NCBI RefSeq assembly: GCF_025602895.1
Contig: NW_026516310.1
Coordinates: 1-64,000 of the forward strand
Origin: Polychytrium aggregatum
Lineage: Eukaryota; Chytridiomycota; Chytridiomycetes; Polychytriales
Length of the DNA: 64,000 nucleotides
Direction of reading: 5' to 3'
Part shown: positions 32,148-44,300 of the stretch, piece after piece
Numbering within the stretch: position 1 is the first letter of the stretch
Layout of the letters: each line of letters opens with the position of its first letter
Made by a program: the position numbers and the translations under genes
Notes under the pieces: model-generated
Told to the model about the DNA's origin: nothing
Seen by the model: the letters and a program-made list of their open reading frames with translations, nothing else
The model's database searches: none

Positions 32148-35100
32148 TTAAGAAGGCTTCCTGCGAGGAGCCCTGCGTGTGCTCTTTATTTGGGGCTCCT
32201 CGAGGTGTTTACCGTATTTACTCAGCTCCTCGGGTGCATGGGACAAGTCCTCCAGTGTTTGCCATGTGTTGCCCGAGTGTGGGTAACCAACCCACTTGAC
32301 ATAAAACCGAAGTGACCCATCAGCCACTTTCTTGTGCCTCACGATCCTTTCGACTTCATATTCTTGAGTATAGTATTGTCCGAGGTCGTCTTCCAGTGGT
32401 GCGTCGTCCGGGACACCTTCGTCGGCGTCGGGGAACTGTGCTGGACTGCGGGTCGTGTGGCGACGCAGCTTGGACACATGGAAGACAGGATGGAGCTTGC
32501 TTCCAGGTGGCAAGTCCAACAGGTAGTTGAGGGGACTGGGTCGGGCCGCTATCTTGAACGGTCCTCGGTACTTGGGCAACAACTTCTTTGACTGGGCTTC
32601 GGGGACCTTGATGTTGTCGGCGTCCAGGTAGACAAGGTCTCCAACTTCAAAGGAGACATCCTGGTGTCGGCGGTCGTAGTACTTCGCCATCACTTGTTGC
32701 GCATCCGTGAGCGCGTCGGCGATCATCTTGTGTCGGACTTGATGATCTTTGACAAAGGCACTTGGTTTGGGAGGCAATCCAGCCGTGGACTCGGTCAGTG
32801 TCAAGGAGGTGGGAACATCAGGCTGGAATCCGTAGAGCGCCTCAAAGGGGCTCAAGCCAGTTGTGCTCGACTTGGCGGTGTTGTATGCAAACTCTGCATG
32901 ACTCAGCTGTATGTCCCAGTCGTCTTGGCTGGTCGAGGCGTATGTCCTCAGGTATTGCTCGAGGGTGCGGATCGTCCGCTCGGACTGTCCATCCGTTTGT
33001 TGGTGGTGCGAGGTTGACATGTTCAGCTTGGTGCCGAGATGGTCGAACAGACTTGTCCAAAACAAGGAGGTGAATCGGGGGTCTCGATCACTGACGATGG
33101 ACTTTGGGAGGCCGTGGTGCTTGAACACATGCTTGAAGAACAGCAGTGCAAGGTCAGGCGCGGAGCATGTCGTCTGGCACGGCACAAAGTGTGCCATCTT
33201 GCTGAACCTGTCGACAAAGACAGCGATTGCATCGTGGTCCAACTTGGTCGTCGGTAGATGCGTGATGAGATCCATGGACATGCTGGTCCAGGGGCGGTCG
33301 GGAACAGGCAGGGGTTGCAGCAATCCTTGCTCTCGGGTCGTGCGTGACTTGACCATCTTGCAGGTATGGCAGGACTCGATGTACTTCTCGACGGTGCGCT
33401 TCATTCCAGGCCAGTATGCGACTTTGGCCAGTCGGTCGTATGTCTTCTCGACTCCAAAGTGTCCAGCGAGGGGCGAGTCGTGGACCTCTTGGAGCAACTT
33501 GGTCTTCAACGACGGAATGTCCGGCACACAGACACGGCTGTCCTTCTTCAGGAGGAGCAGGCCATCACGCACTGTGTACTCGGATGATTCGTCGTCCTTG
33601 GGGAGCTTAGACACCTTTCGGAACAGTTCTCCGAACTGTTTGTCGTTGGCGATGTTGTCTCGGACAACATCCAGCATCGTGTTGTCGACACTGACAGTCG
33701 ACTCGTACAGTGACGCCAATTGGTAGTCGGGGCGTCGGGACAGTGCGTCAGGCACCACATTGAGTTTGCCTTTCTGGTATACAACCTCGTAGTTGTACTC
33801 GGCGAGGAACTCCATCCATCGCGCTTGGCGTCGGCTCAGGTTCTTCTTGGTGTCGAGGTAACGCAGTGACTGGTGGTCCGTCACAATCTTGAAGGGCTTG
33901 GCGGTACCGTGGAGGTACACTCGGAACTTCTGCAGCGCGTAGATGATCGCAAGCTGCTCCTTCTCGTGCACGGGATAGTTGATCTCGTGTTGGGACAGTT
34001 TGCGCGACTCGAAGGCAACGGGCCTTCCCTCCTGCATCAAAACAGCTCCCACCGCAAAGTCGGAGGCGTCGGTGTGCACGGAGACATCCGTGTTCGGGTC
34101 GAACACAGCGAGGACAGGAGCGTTCGTCAAGGCGTGCTTGAGGGTCTCGAACGCTTGGCGTTGTGGGTGGTCCCACACGAAGGGGCACTCTTTGCGGAGT
34201 AGGTCTGTGAGTGGACCGGCAGTGCGCGCCAGATCGGGGATGAATCGGCGGTAGTAGTTGACGAGACCGAGAAACGACTGCACGTCAGAGACGCATGCGA
34301 GCGGCGGCCACTCGACCACAGACTTGACCTTGGCGGGGTCGACTTCGATTCCTCTTCCTGAGACAACGTGTCCCAGGAACGGGACTTGATTCTTGAAGAA
34401 CTCACACTTGGACAGTTTGGCATACAACTTGTGCTCGCGTAGCTTGGCCAGCACGCGGGCGACATGACCTTCATGGGTCGCTTCATCCTTGCTGTACACA
34501 AGGATATCATCCAGGTACACGATGACAGAGTTGTCGAGCTCTTGGCGGAACACATCGTTCATCAGCTGCATGAACGTGGCAGGTGCGTTCGTCAATCCGA
34601 ACGGCAGCACTAGGAACTCGTACAGTCCGTAGCGAGTCCTGAAGGCGGTCTTGTGGACATCATCCTCGTGGATGCGGATCTGATGGTAGCCTGAGCGGAG
34701 GTCTATCTTGCTAAAGACCTTTGCTCCACTCAGACGATCCATCAACTCGTCGATCCTGGGCAACGGGTAGGTGTTCTTGATGGTCTGTTTGTTTAGTGCG
34801 CGATAGTCGACGCACATCCTGAGATCACCTTCTTTCTTCTTGACAAAGAGCACTGGTGCACCATACGGTGACTGGCTCGGGCGGATGAACCCATGGGCGA
34901 GGAGGTCATCCAACTGGCGCTTGAGTTCGTCCATCTCCGTCAGCGACAGTTGGTACGTCGGTCTTGACGGAGGCGACGAGCCTGGTTCGATGTCGATGCG
35001 ATGATCGACGGTGCGTTGGGGTGGCAGGCATTGTGGCAACTGGTCGGGGAATACGTCCTTGTACTCGTCGAGCAGCTTGGTCACCACAGGCGGGGGACCG

Positions 35101-36080
35101 GGACCGGCTTGGTCGGTGTCGTCGACCTCACGCACGACACAGAGGAACGACGTGTCCTTCTTGATCAGCCTCTTGAATTGCATGGCTGAGAGGAGAGGTG
35201 GCATGTTGGGTGAGGCCATGCCCTGCAGGACAATGTCAGGGCCAACACGGACAGTGCGGCCTTTCCAGTCGACGACTGGAGTCGGCTCGGCACGAGCAAG
35301 CCAGCTCATGCCGAGGATGGCATCGAACTTGGTGTCGATCACTTGGAACAACAGGACAGGATGGTACTTGGGATGGAGGGCCACTCGCAGGACCACTTGG
35401 TGTGTGCACTGCTGCACACGATCGTCTGCAAGCGCCACACTCATCGGCGACTTCTTCTTGGTTGCATGTATGTTGAGCTCCTGGAGCAAGCGTCTGCTGA
35501 CAAAGTTGCAGCTTGCTCCAGAGTCCACCATCATTCGGACGGTGTGACCTTGGACGGTGGCAGGGAGGTACAGCAGGGACTCTTCATGGTCCTCCTGCAC
35601 AGCCTCCTGCACCATGACTTGACTTGGGGGAACGGGCGACACTTGGTCTTGGTTGGCTTCATCACGGCCACTCGGACATTTTGGATAGGGTTCGGCCATT
35701 GCGGGGGCCTGCGGCGTCAGCACGCCATTGCACACGACGTCCACGGCTTGCGGACACATGTCGGAAGCATCCGACACACACGACTTGACAGGGGTGAGGG
35801 CACAGGCGGTCCTGTCCCTCAAGGGTTCTTGATTTTCTTTTTTGTTTTGGTTTTCAATTTTGGTTTTCTCTTCACGTTCGTGGAGAGGCAGGCGGCTTGC
35901 GCCACCATGCACCTCTCGCACGACGCACAACACTTGGTTTGTTTCTCCTTCGGGGGAGGGGGCGAGGTGAACTTCCTCTGGAGACGCGTGGACTGCATTG
36001 AGCAATCCACGGCGTTGGTCTCCTACTAGGGCTCCAGAGCCACCTAGTAGGGTCGGCCGTTTCCCGACTTCATGGGGCAC
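32148..36080 (-). CDS. pol: Pol polyprotein, family C (protease, RT, RNase H, integrase, chromodomain)
   Basis: 1,310 residues, one open frame. Aspartic protease VDSGASCNF with the catalytic Asp at about 186. RT with [12 protein letters not shown] and YLDDILVYS (Asp pair at 524-525). RNase [13 protein letters not shown] (Asp 671). Integrase zinc finger ([10 protein letters not shown]...CHTCKMVK, about 868-912) and core triad Asp937, Asp998, Glu1034, with the expected 35-residue spacing between the last two. C-terminal chromodomain about 1242-1290 ([21 protein letters not shown]). It probably has no start of its own and is made by -1 frameshifting from gag; the ATG at 36080 lies inside gag. 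Length and domain set are those of a complete chromovirus pol. Confidence 0.94.
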   Translation of the reverse strand: MPHEVGKRPTLLGGSGALVGDQRRGLLNAVHASPEEVHLAPSPEGETNQVLCVVREVHGGASRLPLHEREEKTKIENQNKKENQEPLRDRTACALTPVKSCVSDASDMCPQAVDVVCNGVLTPQAPAMAEPYPKCPSGRDEANQDQVSPVPPSQVMVQEAVQEDHEESLLYLPATVQGHTVRMMVDSGASCNFVSRRLLQELNIHATKKKSPMSVALADDRVQQCTHQVVLRVALHPKYHPVLLFQVIDTKFDAILGMSWLARAEPTPVVDWKGRTVRVGPDIVLQGMASPNMPPLLSAMQFKRLIKKDTSFLCVVREVDDTDQAGPGPPPVVTKLLDEYKDVFPDQLPQCLPPQRTVDHRIDIEPGSSPPSRPTYQLSLTEMDELKRQLDDLLAHGFIRPSQSPYGAPVLFVKKKEGDLRMCVDYRALNKQTIKNTYPLPRIDELMDRLSGAKVFSKIDLRSGYHQIRIHEDDVHKTAFRTRYGLYEFLVLPFGLTNAPATFMQLMNDVFRQELDNSVIVYLDDILVYSKDEATHEGHVARVLAKLREHKLYAKLSKCEFFKNQVPFLGHVVSGRGIEVDPAKVKSVVEWPPLACVSDVQSFLGLVNYYRRFIPDLARTAGPLTDLLRKECPFVWDHPQRQAFETLKHALTNAPVLAVFDPNTDVSVHTDASDFAVGAVLMQEGRPVAFESRKLSQHEINYPVHEKEQLAIIYALQKFRVYLHGTAKPFKIVTDHQSLRYLDTKKNLSRRQARWMEFLAEYNYEVVYQKGKLNVVPDALSRRPDYQLASLYESTVSVDNTMLDVVRDNIANDKQFGELFRKVSKLPKDDESSEYTVRDGLLLLKKDSRVCVPDIPSLKTKLLQEVHDSPLAGHFGVEKTYDRLAKVAYWPGMKRTVEKYIESCHTCKMVKSRTTREQGLLQPLPVPDRPWTSMSMDLITHLPTTKLDHDAIAVFVDRFSKMAHFVPCQTTCSAPDLALLFFKHVFKHHGLPKSIVSDRDPRFTSLFWTSLFDHLGTKLNMSTSHHQQTDGQSERTIRTLEQYLRTYASTSQDDWDIQLSHAEFAYNTAKSSTTGLSPFEALYGFQPDVPTSLTLTESTAGLPPKPSAFVKDHQVRHKMIADALTDAQQVMAKYYDRRHQDVSFEVGDLVYLDADNIKVPEAQSKKLLPKYRGPFKIAARPSPLNYLLDLPPGSKLHPVFHVSKLRRHTTRSPAQFPDADEGVPDDAPLEDDLGQYYTQEYEVERIVRHKKVADGSLRFYVKWVGYPHSGNTWQTLEDLSHAPEELSKYGKHLEEPQIKSTRRAPRRKPS
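36022..36065 (-). promoter_or_regulatory. Candidate -1 frameshift signal, family C (minus strand)
   Basis: On the minus strand, GGGAAAC (36059-36065) lies in the gag frame. A 7-nt spacer follows, then CCTACTAG (36044-36051) paired perfectly with CTAGTAGG (36022-36029); an inner 4-bp GGCT/AGCC stem lies between them. The gag stop is part of the proximal stem arm. This fits a textbook slippery-site plus stem-loop layout. Confidence 0.85.
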
Positions 36081-36865
36081 TCCTTGGCCTGGTGTCCCGG
36101 TCGGTGACAGAAGAAGCAGGAACCATGGCGGAGGTCCTCCTGCTTCTGTCTGTCCTTGGGGGAGACAGTGGCAGCTTGCTGGAACCGGGAGCGGGGAGGG
36201 CCACGAGCCTCCATGGCGTTGACGTCAACGTCCATGGGCTCAGGCATGGGTCTTGCGGGCGGGGCCGGGCGAGGCGGACGGGCTGGGACGTGATGAGACC
36301 GATGGCCGCCTGCCAGCTGCGGGTAGAACTGGCGGCCATGGTACTGGACGTTGTCGAGGTTCTCGGCAACGTCCATCATCACGTCCAGGGACTTGCGGGC
36401 ATCAGGGTTGCTGGCGATGTACTCTCTGATCTTGGGCTTGAGGCCCTTCTGGAAGAGGTACATCGCATCAGCAGAGCCCAGCTCCTCAATCTGGGAGGAG
36501 AGGTCTTCAAACTCCTCGATGTAGCGGGTCACAGAACCACGCTGCACGAGAGAGTATAGCTTGTCACGGGCAATGAGTTCAGCATTGGGGCTGCCGAAGC
36601 GGCGACGGAGGCGGTCCTTGAAGTCGTCAAACACACCTTCGCTCTGCTCGTCGAACCCTTGGCGGCGGTACCAACGGTACGCCTGGTCCTTTAAGCAGAG
36701 CTTGGCGGCGACGATGTGGTGGGTGGGGGCGACTTGGGCAGCATCGAGGTAGTCCTCGAGTTGCTGCAGCCAGTCCTCCACCGAGGAGGAGCGGCTCTTC
36801 CCAGTAAACACTGGGGCACGGAAGGTCTTGAGGAAGGCTTCCGGAAGTGGGCGGGGGTTGCTCAT
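36044..36865 (-). CDS. gag: Gag polyprotein, family C
   Basis: 273 residues from [13 protein letters not shown]. Retrotransposon gag region with [19 protein letters not shown] and [34 protein letters not shown] proline/arginine-rich linker is followed by the CCHC knuckle [14 protein letters not shown] at residues 250-263. It is the particle-forming and RNA-binding protein of the element. The translation is identical to the gag of the plus-strand C copy at 60790-61611. A short upstream frame starts at the primer-binding-site ATG, so gag is probably not the first ATG on the transcript. Confidence 0.93.
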   Translation of the reverse strand: MSNPRPLPEAFLKTFRAPVFTGKSRSSSVEDWLQQLEDYLDAAQVAPTHHIVAAKLCLKDQAYRWYRRQGFDEQSEGVFDDFKDRLRRRFGSPNAELIARDKLYSLVQRGSVTRYIEEFEDLSSQIEELGSADAMYLFQKGLKPKIREYIASNPDARKSLDVMMDVAENLDNVQYHGRQFYPQLAGGHRSHHVPARPPRPAPPARPMPEPMDVDVNAMEARGPPRSRFQQAATVSPKDRQKQEDLRHGSCFFCHRPGHQAKECPMKSGNGRPY

Positions 36866-36975
36866 GGCAGGGGCAGGCTCCAGGGACAGAGAGGAGAGTC
36901 GGTCGGCAAGAGAGGCGGGATCCAGCTTGAGGATCTAGAAAGAGGACAAACAGGACGAAAACAAGACGAGGATTT

Positions 36976-36987
36976 CCGATGCTACCA
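36976..36987 (-). promoter_or_regulatory. Primer-binding site of the minus-strand C element
   Basis: TGGTAGCATCGG on the minus strand, immediately after the 5' LTR; the same 12 nt as in families A and B. Confidence 0.85.
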
Positions 36988-37296
36988 TGTAACGTCCACT
37001 ACTGGGACGTTGGGGCAAGACGGGGAGGGAGGGGGTACAAGACAAGACAGGACGGGGCAGAACAGGGCGGTGCTAGGCTACTCTAGCGGACGGGTGAGCT
37101 CGGGGAGCACTTACGTTTATTCACGATAAAACCGAACTCCAGACAAACGGGGGGAACGGGGGCAACCCGCAGGTATACCCTGCGGTGGCCTGCCTGCGGT
37201 GCGTGAAAACGCAAAGCGCAGCACAGGTCACGACCCACTGCGCCGCGCAGTACGCGCAGTACGCGCAGCACAGCGTCGGAGATACCATCTCCTACA
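36988..37296 (-). repeat. 5' LTR of the minus-strand C element
   Basis: 309 bp, apparently identical to 31830-32138; followed on the right by the caccg duplication and unit 6 reverse transcriptase. Confidence 0.95.
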
Positions 37297-40004
37297 CACC
37301 GACACGGCTTCAAGATCCGACCCGAGAAGTGTTCGTTCTTCAACTCGACCGTCACCTATCTCGGCTTCATCATCGGCGAAGGACGCATCCAAGTGCATCC
37401 CTCGCGCATCGACGCCATCAAGAACTACCCGCGACCAACGACTGAACACGAACTCCGCAGCTTCCTCGGCTTGACCAACACCATCATGAGCTTTGTCCCC
37501 GGCTACGCTGCCCTCGCCGGTCCACTCTCGACACTGATCACCACCCGCTCTGCCAACTCGACCAAGTCCGTCGTCTGGGACGACAACGCCATCGCCGCCT
37601 TCGAGCAGCTCAAGTTGCTCTCGCCTCAGTCGCTGCACATGGTCAACCCGGACAAAGACATTCACCTCTTCACCGACTGGTCCGAGTCAAGCGCATCGAT
37701 TGGTGGATGGATCGGCCAGGACATGGACGGATCCGGCACAGTGCGCCCCATCGCCTTCAACTCGCAGAAACTGCACGGATCCGAGCTCAACTACTCGCCC
37801 TACAACGGCGAGTTGCTGTCGATCACCCGCCACCTCGACAAGTTCAAGAACTACCTCGTCGGCCGCAAAGTCTTCCTCCACACCGACCAGAAGGCGCTCA
37901 AGCACATCCTCGACTCCAAGACCCTCAACAAGCGCCAACAGCGAGCCATCGACACGATGCTGGACTTTGACCTCGAGATCCAGTGGATCCCCGGCTCGTG
38001 GAACAAGGTCGCCGACGTGCTCTCGCGCACACCGACAGCCATCTCCAAGGCCGTCCAAGTCTCGATCATCAACGCGATTGTCAACCTCGGACCCTCGCCC
38101 GACGATCTCTTGGACACCATCCGCACTCAGTACAGCTCCGACCCGATCCTGCCAGCACTGATCTCGGCCCTCCGCGACAACTCGACCGACGGACTCAAGC
38201 CGTGGATGAAGGCACAGCTGCACCGCTTCTCACTCCGACACGGGATTCTCTACTTCGACTCGACCCGCATCTGCATCCCCGATAAGGACCTCCGCATCTC
38301 GATCATCAAGGACCACCACGACTCTGTCTGTGCAGCTCACCCCGGCACCAACACGCTCTACAAGGCCATCTCGACCCACTACTACTGGCCCGCCATGTCC
38401 AAGGACATTGCCGAGTGGGTCTCGCACTGCGACATCTGCCAGCGAGCCAAGATCCGACGACAACAAGCATACGGTCACTTCTCCCGGATCCCTGTGGCCA
38501 CCCGCAAGATGGACACTGTCGCCCTCGACTTCATCCTCGGACTCACTCTCGGGACGCACCTTCAACTCGATCACGATCTTTGTCGACTCCCTCACCAAGT
38601 ACGTCGTCCTGGTTCCTGGAAACAAGACCGACTCGGCCGAAGACGTCGCCCGCCAGTACTTCCGCGATGTCTTTGTGCACTTTGGACTCGCCGGCACTTT
38701 CATCTCCGATCACGACACACGCTTCCGGTCGGCCTTCTGGACAGGACTCAACGTTCTGCTCAAGACCGAACTCCGGATCGCCTTTGCCCACCACCACGAG
38801 GCCGCCGGACAAGTCGAACGCTTTGTGGCAACCGCCGCCGAGGCCATCCGCTGTTCGACTCTGGCCCTCGGCTCCCGCTGGATCGATCAAGTGCCGTACA
38901 TCCAGTTCGCGCTCAACTCACACAACTCAGCATCGACTGGACATTCGCCCTTCTTCCTGATGCACGGTCAGCATCCTCGCACTCCTGCCAACACCGACAT
39001 CATCGCCGAGTCCAACCCCGCAGCACAGTCGATCGAGGAGATGCAAGCGACTCTGGACTTGGTCTCGGACAACATCGGCAAGGCCCAGGACCGGGCCCTG
39101 TACTACGCCAACCGACATCGACGCGATATCAGCTACGACATTGGCGACCAAGTCCTGATCGACACGACCGCGTACCACTTCAGCACGGACGACGTCACAC
39201 CCTCCAAGATGCGGATGCCGTACTTGGGACCCTTCAAGATCATCGAGAAGATCGGGACGACTGGATATCGACTTCGACTCCCGAGGACCCTCCGATTTAC
39301 AACCGAACTCCCAGCTTCCGCCCTCGTCCCGTACAACACACCATCGACCGACCAACTTGTGTTTGACGAACCCGGACCCAACCACAACGACGAATCAGTG
39401 TTCGAAGCGATCATTGGACACAGGATCAACCGACGACGTCGACTGCCTGGATATCGACACGAGTTCCTGCTCCGCTGGCAGGGATACGACCCATCGTACG
39501 ACTCGTGGGCACCACTGGCCGAACTCTTGGATGGAGGACTCGCAGACATCCACGACTTCCTCAGCCGCAACCGCAACCTTCCGGAAATGGACACACTGAT
39601 CGACCTTTGCCAAGCACAAGTGCAACGCAACTCGGGATCGAAAAATTGATGGTTTGACTTGAGCACAATTTTTCTGGGGGGGATGTCACAGATCCCTCTC
39701 CCCGCTTGGCTGCACCGTCGCACTTGTGTCACTGTTTGCGTCGCACACTTTCCTTTTCCTTTGTCCTGTGACGCCTTTCCTTTTTCCTTGCTCTCATGTT
39801 GCACACGCCGCTCTGTGTTCCCTGCATTTGTCATCGACCATGCATTAGTCAAACGCTGTGTCACCCGCATTTGTCAGCCACCGAGCATTTGTCAGACTTT
39901 CACATGTTTCTCCGGTTAGCCGCTGCTGCCTGGCTGCTGTCCCGCCGCCTCCGCTGCTTCGCCCCCGCTGCGGCAGGCTTCGCCTCCGGGATCGCCAGAC
40001 AGAT

Positions 40005-40278
40005 TGTCAGGGTTCAAACCGCACTTTCCCACGGCTGGAACCAGGTGTGACACGCTTCCCGATCCAGCATGCCTGACCGCGTTTGGGGTACACGAGCGCG
40101 TCTGTCCAGTCCCGTTTATTGTTCCCACAGTCATGTACCATGAGAAACCAGATAAATAAACCACTTCCCTCGCCCGGCCCTTCCCAGGCGAGTGAACCTC
40201 TCCCAAGCTTCTTGCCCAGTCTCCACGACCCCGTTCCTCGCTCCACGACCCCGTCCTTCCCAGTCCCAGACCCTAACA
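40005..40278 (+). repeat. 5' LTR of element B
   Basis: 274 bp, TGTCAGGG...CTAACA. TATA-like GATAAATAAA at 40151-40160. The last A forms the gag ATG with the primer-binding site. Confidence 0.95.
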
Positions 40279-41315
40279 TGGTAGCATCGGACATTAAGAA
40301 CTCCGACGACCTCATCCGTGCCTTCGGGCAGCTCTCCTTGGATGAGCAGGCCTCGGCCCTCACTGCCCTCCGAATCAGAATGAGCGCTGCCGCACCCAGC
40401 GCCATCGCCCCTGCCCCTGCCCCTGCCTTCTCAGTGAGGCCCAAGATCCCACTCCCCGAACCCTTCACCGGTGTTCGGAAGGCTGGAGTAGTCGAGGAGT
40501 TCATCCTCTCGATGAACGAGTACATCGACTACTACCAGCTCGACGATGACGTTGCCGTCCGCAACATCACCATGAACCTCCGTGGCACCGCCAAGTCCTG
40601 GTGGCGCCTCTACGCCCAGAGGTACCCCGGGGAGGCAGCCAACATGACCCCCGAGATTCTCACGAGTCTCATCCGTGAGAACTTCGTTCCAGTGACGGCC
40701 ACCAGGCGCCTCCTGGACGAACTCGACAACCTCAGACAGACCGGGTCTGTCGAAGCCTTCAACTCCAAGTTCCGCAACCTGTTGCTGAACCTTCCTCAGC
40801 TCTCCCCGAACACCGAGGACCTGGTCCACAGGTACCTCTCCAAGCTCAAGCCCAAGGTCAGGGCCGAGGTGGAGTGGAAGCTCTCTGACGGGGACTTGAC
40901 TCTCGAGGACGCCATGGCTTACGCCGAGCGTTACGACTCGATCATGCACCAGTCAAGCCCCTACGCTCCTCCACCTCGCCCTCAGCAAAGGGAGAAGTTT
41001 ATATTCCGCAACAACCCTCCTCCCAGGGTCAACAACCACTTCCGTGCACCGTCTCCCACGCCCCCTCCCAGGGACCCCGACGCCATGGAGATTGACAACG
41101 TCAACTCCCGTCCCCTGGGAAAGCTCTCTGAGAAGCAGAGAGAGTACCTCCGTCGCAACAACGGTTGCTACCGTTGTCGTCAACTCGGGCACATGTCCCG
41201 TGATTGCCCTGTCAAGACAAGTACCATCAACCACGTGAGAACCACCGTCGACAGAGCCACTTCCTTCGACCAGGGAAACGTCCATGCGACAACTCCTGGG
41301 GCCCCTCACCATTGA
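40278..41315 (+). CDS. gag: Gag polyprotein, family B
   Basis: 345 residues starting MVASDIKNSDDLIRAFG at the LTR/primer-binding-site junction. The frame is open upstream into the LTR, but that start would lie in the promoter part of the LTR, and the MVAS start is shared with family A. Retrotransposon gag region with GTAKSWWRLYAQ. Proline-rich linker with PPRPQQREKFIFRNNPPPR. CCHC knuckle CYRCRQLGHMSRDC at about 297-310. The last 112 nt overlap pol in the -1 frame. Confidence 0.93.
   Translation: MVASDIKNSDDLIRAFGQLSLDEQASALTALRIRMSAAAPSAIAPAPAPAFSVRPKIPLPEPFTGVRKAGVVEEFILSMNEYIDYYQLDDDVAVRNITMNLRGTAKSWWRLYAQRYPGEAANMTPEILTSLIRENFVPVTATRRLLDELDNLRQTGSVEAFNSKFRNLLLNLPQLSPNTEDLVHRYLSKLKPKVRAEVEWKLSDGDLTLEDAMAYAERYDSIMHQSSPYAPPPRPQQREKFIFRNNPPPRVNNHFRAPSPTPPPRDPDAMEIDNVNSRPLGKLSEKQREYLRRNNGCYRCRQLGHMSRDCPVKTSTINHVRTTVDRATSFDQGNVHATTPGAPHH
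40279..40290 (+). promoter_or_regulatory. Primer-binding site of element B, overlapping the gag start
   Basis: TGGTAGCATCGG immediately after the LTR, identical to the A and C sites; completes the gag ATG at 40278. Confidence 0.85.
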
Positions 41316-44300
41316 GCACCCCGGCGAGTTGTCGCCAACCCCAAACAGAACTAGAACCTCATGAAAAATCAAGCACAAGACCTCATAAAGAAATCCCAAC
41401 CTCGTCAAGTACTCACCTCATCCATTCCTTGAAGACCTCTTCTCACGACCTCCATGTCGTCAAGCCTCATGAGAACCCTGGACTGCTCGTCATCGACGGG
41501 GAGTTCCATGGCACCCCTGTCCGCGTCCTCATTGATCCAGGTGCCACGAACTCCCACGTCTCTGAGCAACTTGTACATGACTTGAAACTGCAAACAAATA
41601 CAAGTGATATTCAAGTCAGCATGCCAAACGGGAAGTCGTACCCCTCCCGACTACTCCCTCAGTCCCCTTTCCAGATCCACGATTACTGTGCGATCATGGA
41701 CTTCTTCACCGCCCCGATCCTCTGGGACGTCATCCTCGGAAAGAATTGGCTAAACGCCGTCAATCCCAGGATCGACTGGCCCACCAACACCGTCCAGTTT
41801 TCCCACGGCGGCACGACCCACACTTGGGTAGCCGCCCCCATCGACAAGCAAACTCCCCTGACCATCCACGAACTCAAGAGTACTTACTTCATCAAGTCCA
41901 AGGTGCTTCGGCACATCGCCCAGTCTTCCCCAGTTTTCATCTGTCAAATCACAAGCGAGGTTATCAACCAAGAATCCATGAACCCAGAACAAGCAACCAA
42001 GAACCTCACCAAGATCCAAACAAACCTCGTATCCCAGTACCAAGATGTCTTCCAAGACCTTACCTCGCTGCCACCAAGTCGTCCCGGCATTGACATGTCC
42101 ATCAAGTTGGAGCCGAACTCCAAACCGACTTGGTCCTCCCTGTACCAAATGCCACAAGAGGAGTTAGAACGCCTCAAAGAAGAACTTACCAGGCTCCTCA
42201 AGATCGGTCACATCCAGATATCCGTGTCCCCGTACGGTGCTCCGATCTTCTGGGTGAAACAAGGAGAGAAGTTCAGACTCGTGTTCGACTACCGCGCTCT
42301 GAACCGCATCACCATCAAGGATCGTACCGCGCTCCCTAACATGCGTGAGATGATCGACCGCCTCTCCAAATGCAAAGTGTTCTCAAAGCTCGACCTGCAA
42401 CGAGGATTCCATCAAATCCGAATCTCACCTGACGACACCGACAAGACCGCCTTCAGGACCAAGTACGGCCACTTCGAATGGCTGGTCATGCCATTCGGCC
42501 TCGCGAACAGTCCCTCGGTGTTCCAGAGTGCCATGAACGACGTCTTCAGAGACGTCATCGACGACTACGTGTTCGTGTACGTCGATGACATCCTGATTGC
42601 CTCCGAAGACGAAGCCAAACACCTGGAACACCTGGAAGAAGTATTCAAGAGACTGCGTCAGTACCAGCTCAGAGTCAAGCCAGAGAAGTGCTCCTTCTTC
42701 CAAAACCGGGTTACTTACCTCGGGTTCGACATCGGTGAAGGCATCATCAAGGTCCATCCGTCCAGGACCGAAGCACTCGAGAATTTCCCACGCCCCGTGA
42801 CGGAACACCAACTCAGGAGCTTCCTGGGACTGGCGAACACGATCATGCCGTTCGTCCCAGGGCTCGCATCCCTCGTTGGTCCCTTGAGCTCCGCCATCAA
42901 GTCCAAGTCCAAGAATTCCATGGCCCCTGTCGAATGGAACCAAGACCTGATTAGTCGCTTCGAACAAGTCAGGTCCCTGACCCCACAAGCTCTCCACATG
43001 TTCGACCCCTCACTCGATGTCCACCTCCACACCGACTGGTCAGAGTCCAACTCTGCCATCGGCGGTTGGGTTGGACAAGACTACGACGGCGACGGAGTAG
43101 TCAAACCCGTCGCCTTCCACTCCCAGAAGCTCCACGGCCCGGAGCTCAACTACTCCGCCTACGACGGAGAGCTCCTCGCCATCACCCGACACCTCGAGAA
43201 ATTCCGAGGGTATCTCACCGGCAGAAAAGTCCACCTTCACACGGACCAGAAAGCCTTGAGGCACATCCTGGACTCCAAGAACCTGAACCGGCGACAGCAG
43301 CGTGCCGTCGCCACCATGCTTGATTTCGACCTTGAGATCGAGTGGATCCCCGGATCCTGGAACAAGGTGGCGGATGCGTTGTCGAGAATGCCACACAACC
43401 AGAGCAAGGAAGTACAAGTGTCAATCATCAACGCCATCCAAGCTTTCGGCCCCGATCCCACACTGCTCACCGACGAGATCAAGTCCCACTACTCCCAAGA
43501 TGCAGCACTGTCCCTCATCCATCAAGCACTCACCACCAACGATCCCTCGGTCCTCAAGCCCTGGATGCGGGCTCAGCTCCACAGGTTCTCCCTAGACAAC
43601 GGCGTCATCCTGTTTGACGGCCACCGTGTCTGTGTAGCTGGGGGGGACCTAAAACGAAAGATCATTAGTCAGTTCCACGACTCCCTCTGCGCCGCACATC
43701 CCGGCACCAATGTCCTCCTCAAGTCCCTCGCCGCCCATTACCATTGGCCCTCGATGTCCAAGGATGTATCCTCCTGGGTGTCCCACTGTGACGTCTGTCA
43801 AAGATCAAAGATAAGGCGTCAGCAGGCATATGGTCACTTCACCAAGGTCCCACCGCCCACTCGCAAGATGGATGTCATCGCCATCGACTTCATCCTTGGT
43901 CTACCCGCTGTCACCGACCCACACTCCGGCAAGACGTACAACACCGTCACCCTCTTCGTCGACGTACTGACGAAGTACGTCGTCCTCGTACCTGGCTCCA
44001 AGAACGACACGGCCCAAGACGTTGCCAGACAGTACTTTGAGGACGTTTTCGTCCACTTTGGCCTGGCGGGAACCTTCGTCACCGACCGGGACCCCCGCTT
44101 CCGGTCGGCCTTCTGGGGTAGGCTCAGCGAAATCCTGAAGACCCAGCTCCGGATCGCCTTCGCCTACCACCATGAAGCCGCAGGCCAAGTGGAACGATTC
44201 GTGCCTGTGGTGGTAGAAGCAATCAGATGCTCAGCCCACACGTTCAAAACAAACTGGCTCGCACAACTTCCCTACGTGCAATTCGCCATCAACAACCATA

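Larger units (their letters stand above)
31830..37296 (-). mobile_element. Family C chromodomain Ty3/gypsy element, minus strand, looks whole
   Basis: 5,467 bp with two 309-bp LTRs (31830-32138 and 36988-37296) that look identical, target duplication caccg, primer-binding site TGGTAGCATCGG (minus strand, 36976-36987), open gag (273 residues) and open pol (1,310 residues) overlapping in the -1 frame. No break is seen. Identical LTRs mean a very recent insertion. A second copy in the opposite orientation starts at 60359. Confidence 0.95.
30385..39649 (+). pseudogene. pol: pol of unit 6, interrupted by element C
   Basis: Protease and most of the reverse transcriptase (to just past YIDD) lie left of the insertion. 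The remainder of RT, RNase H, integrase and chromodomain (about 39400-39560) lie right of it. One break shared with other units in addition to the insertion. Confidence 0.9.
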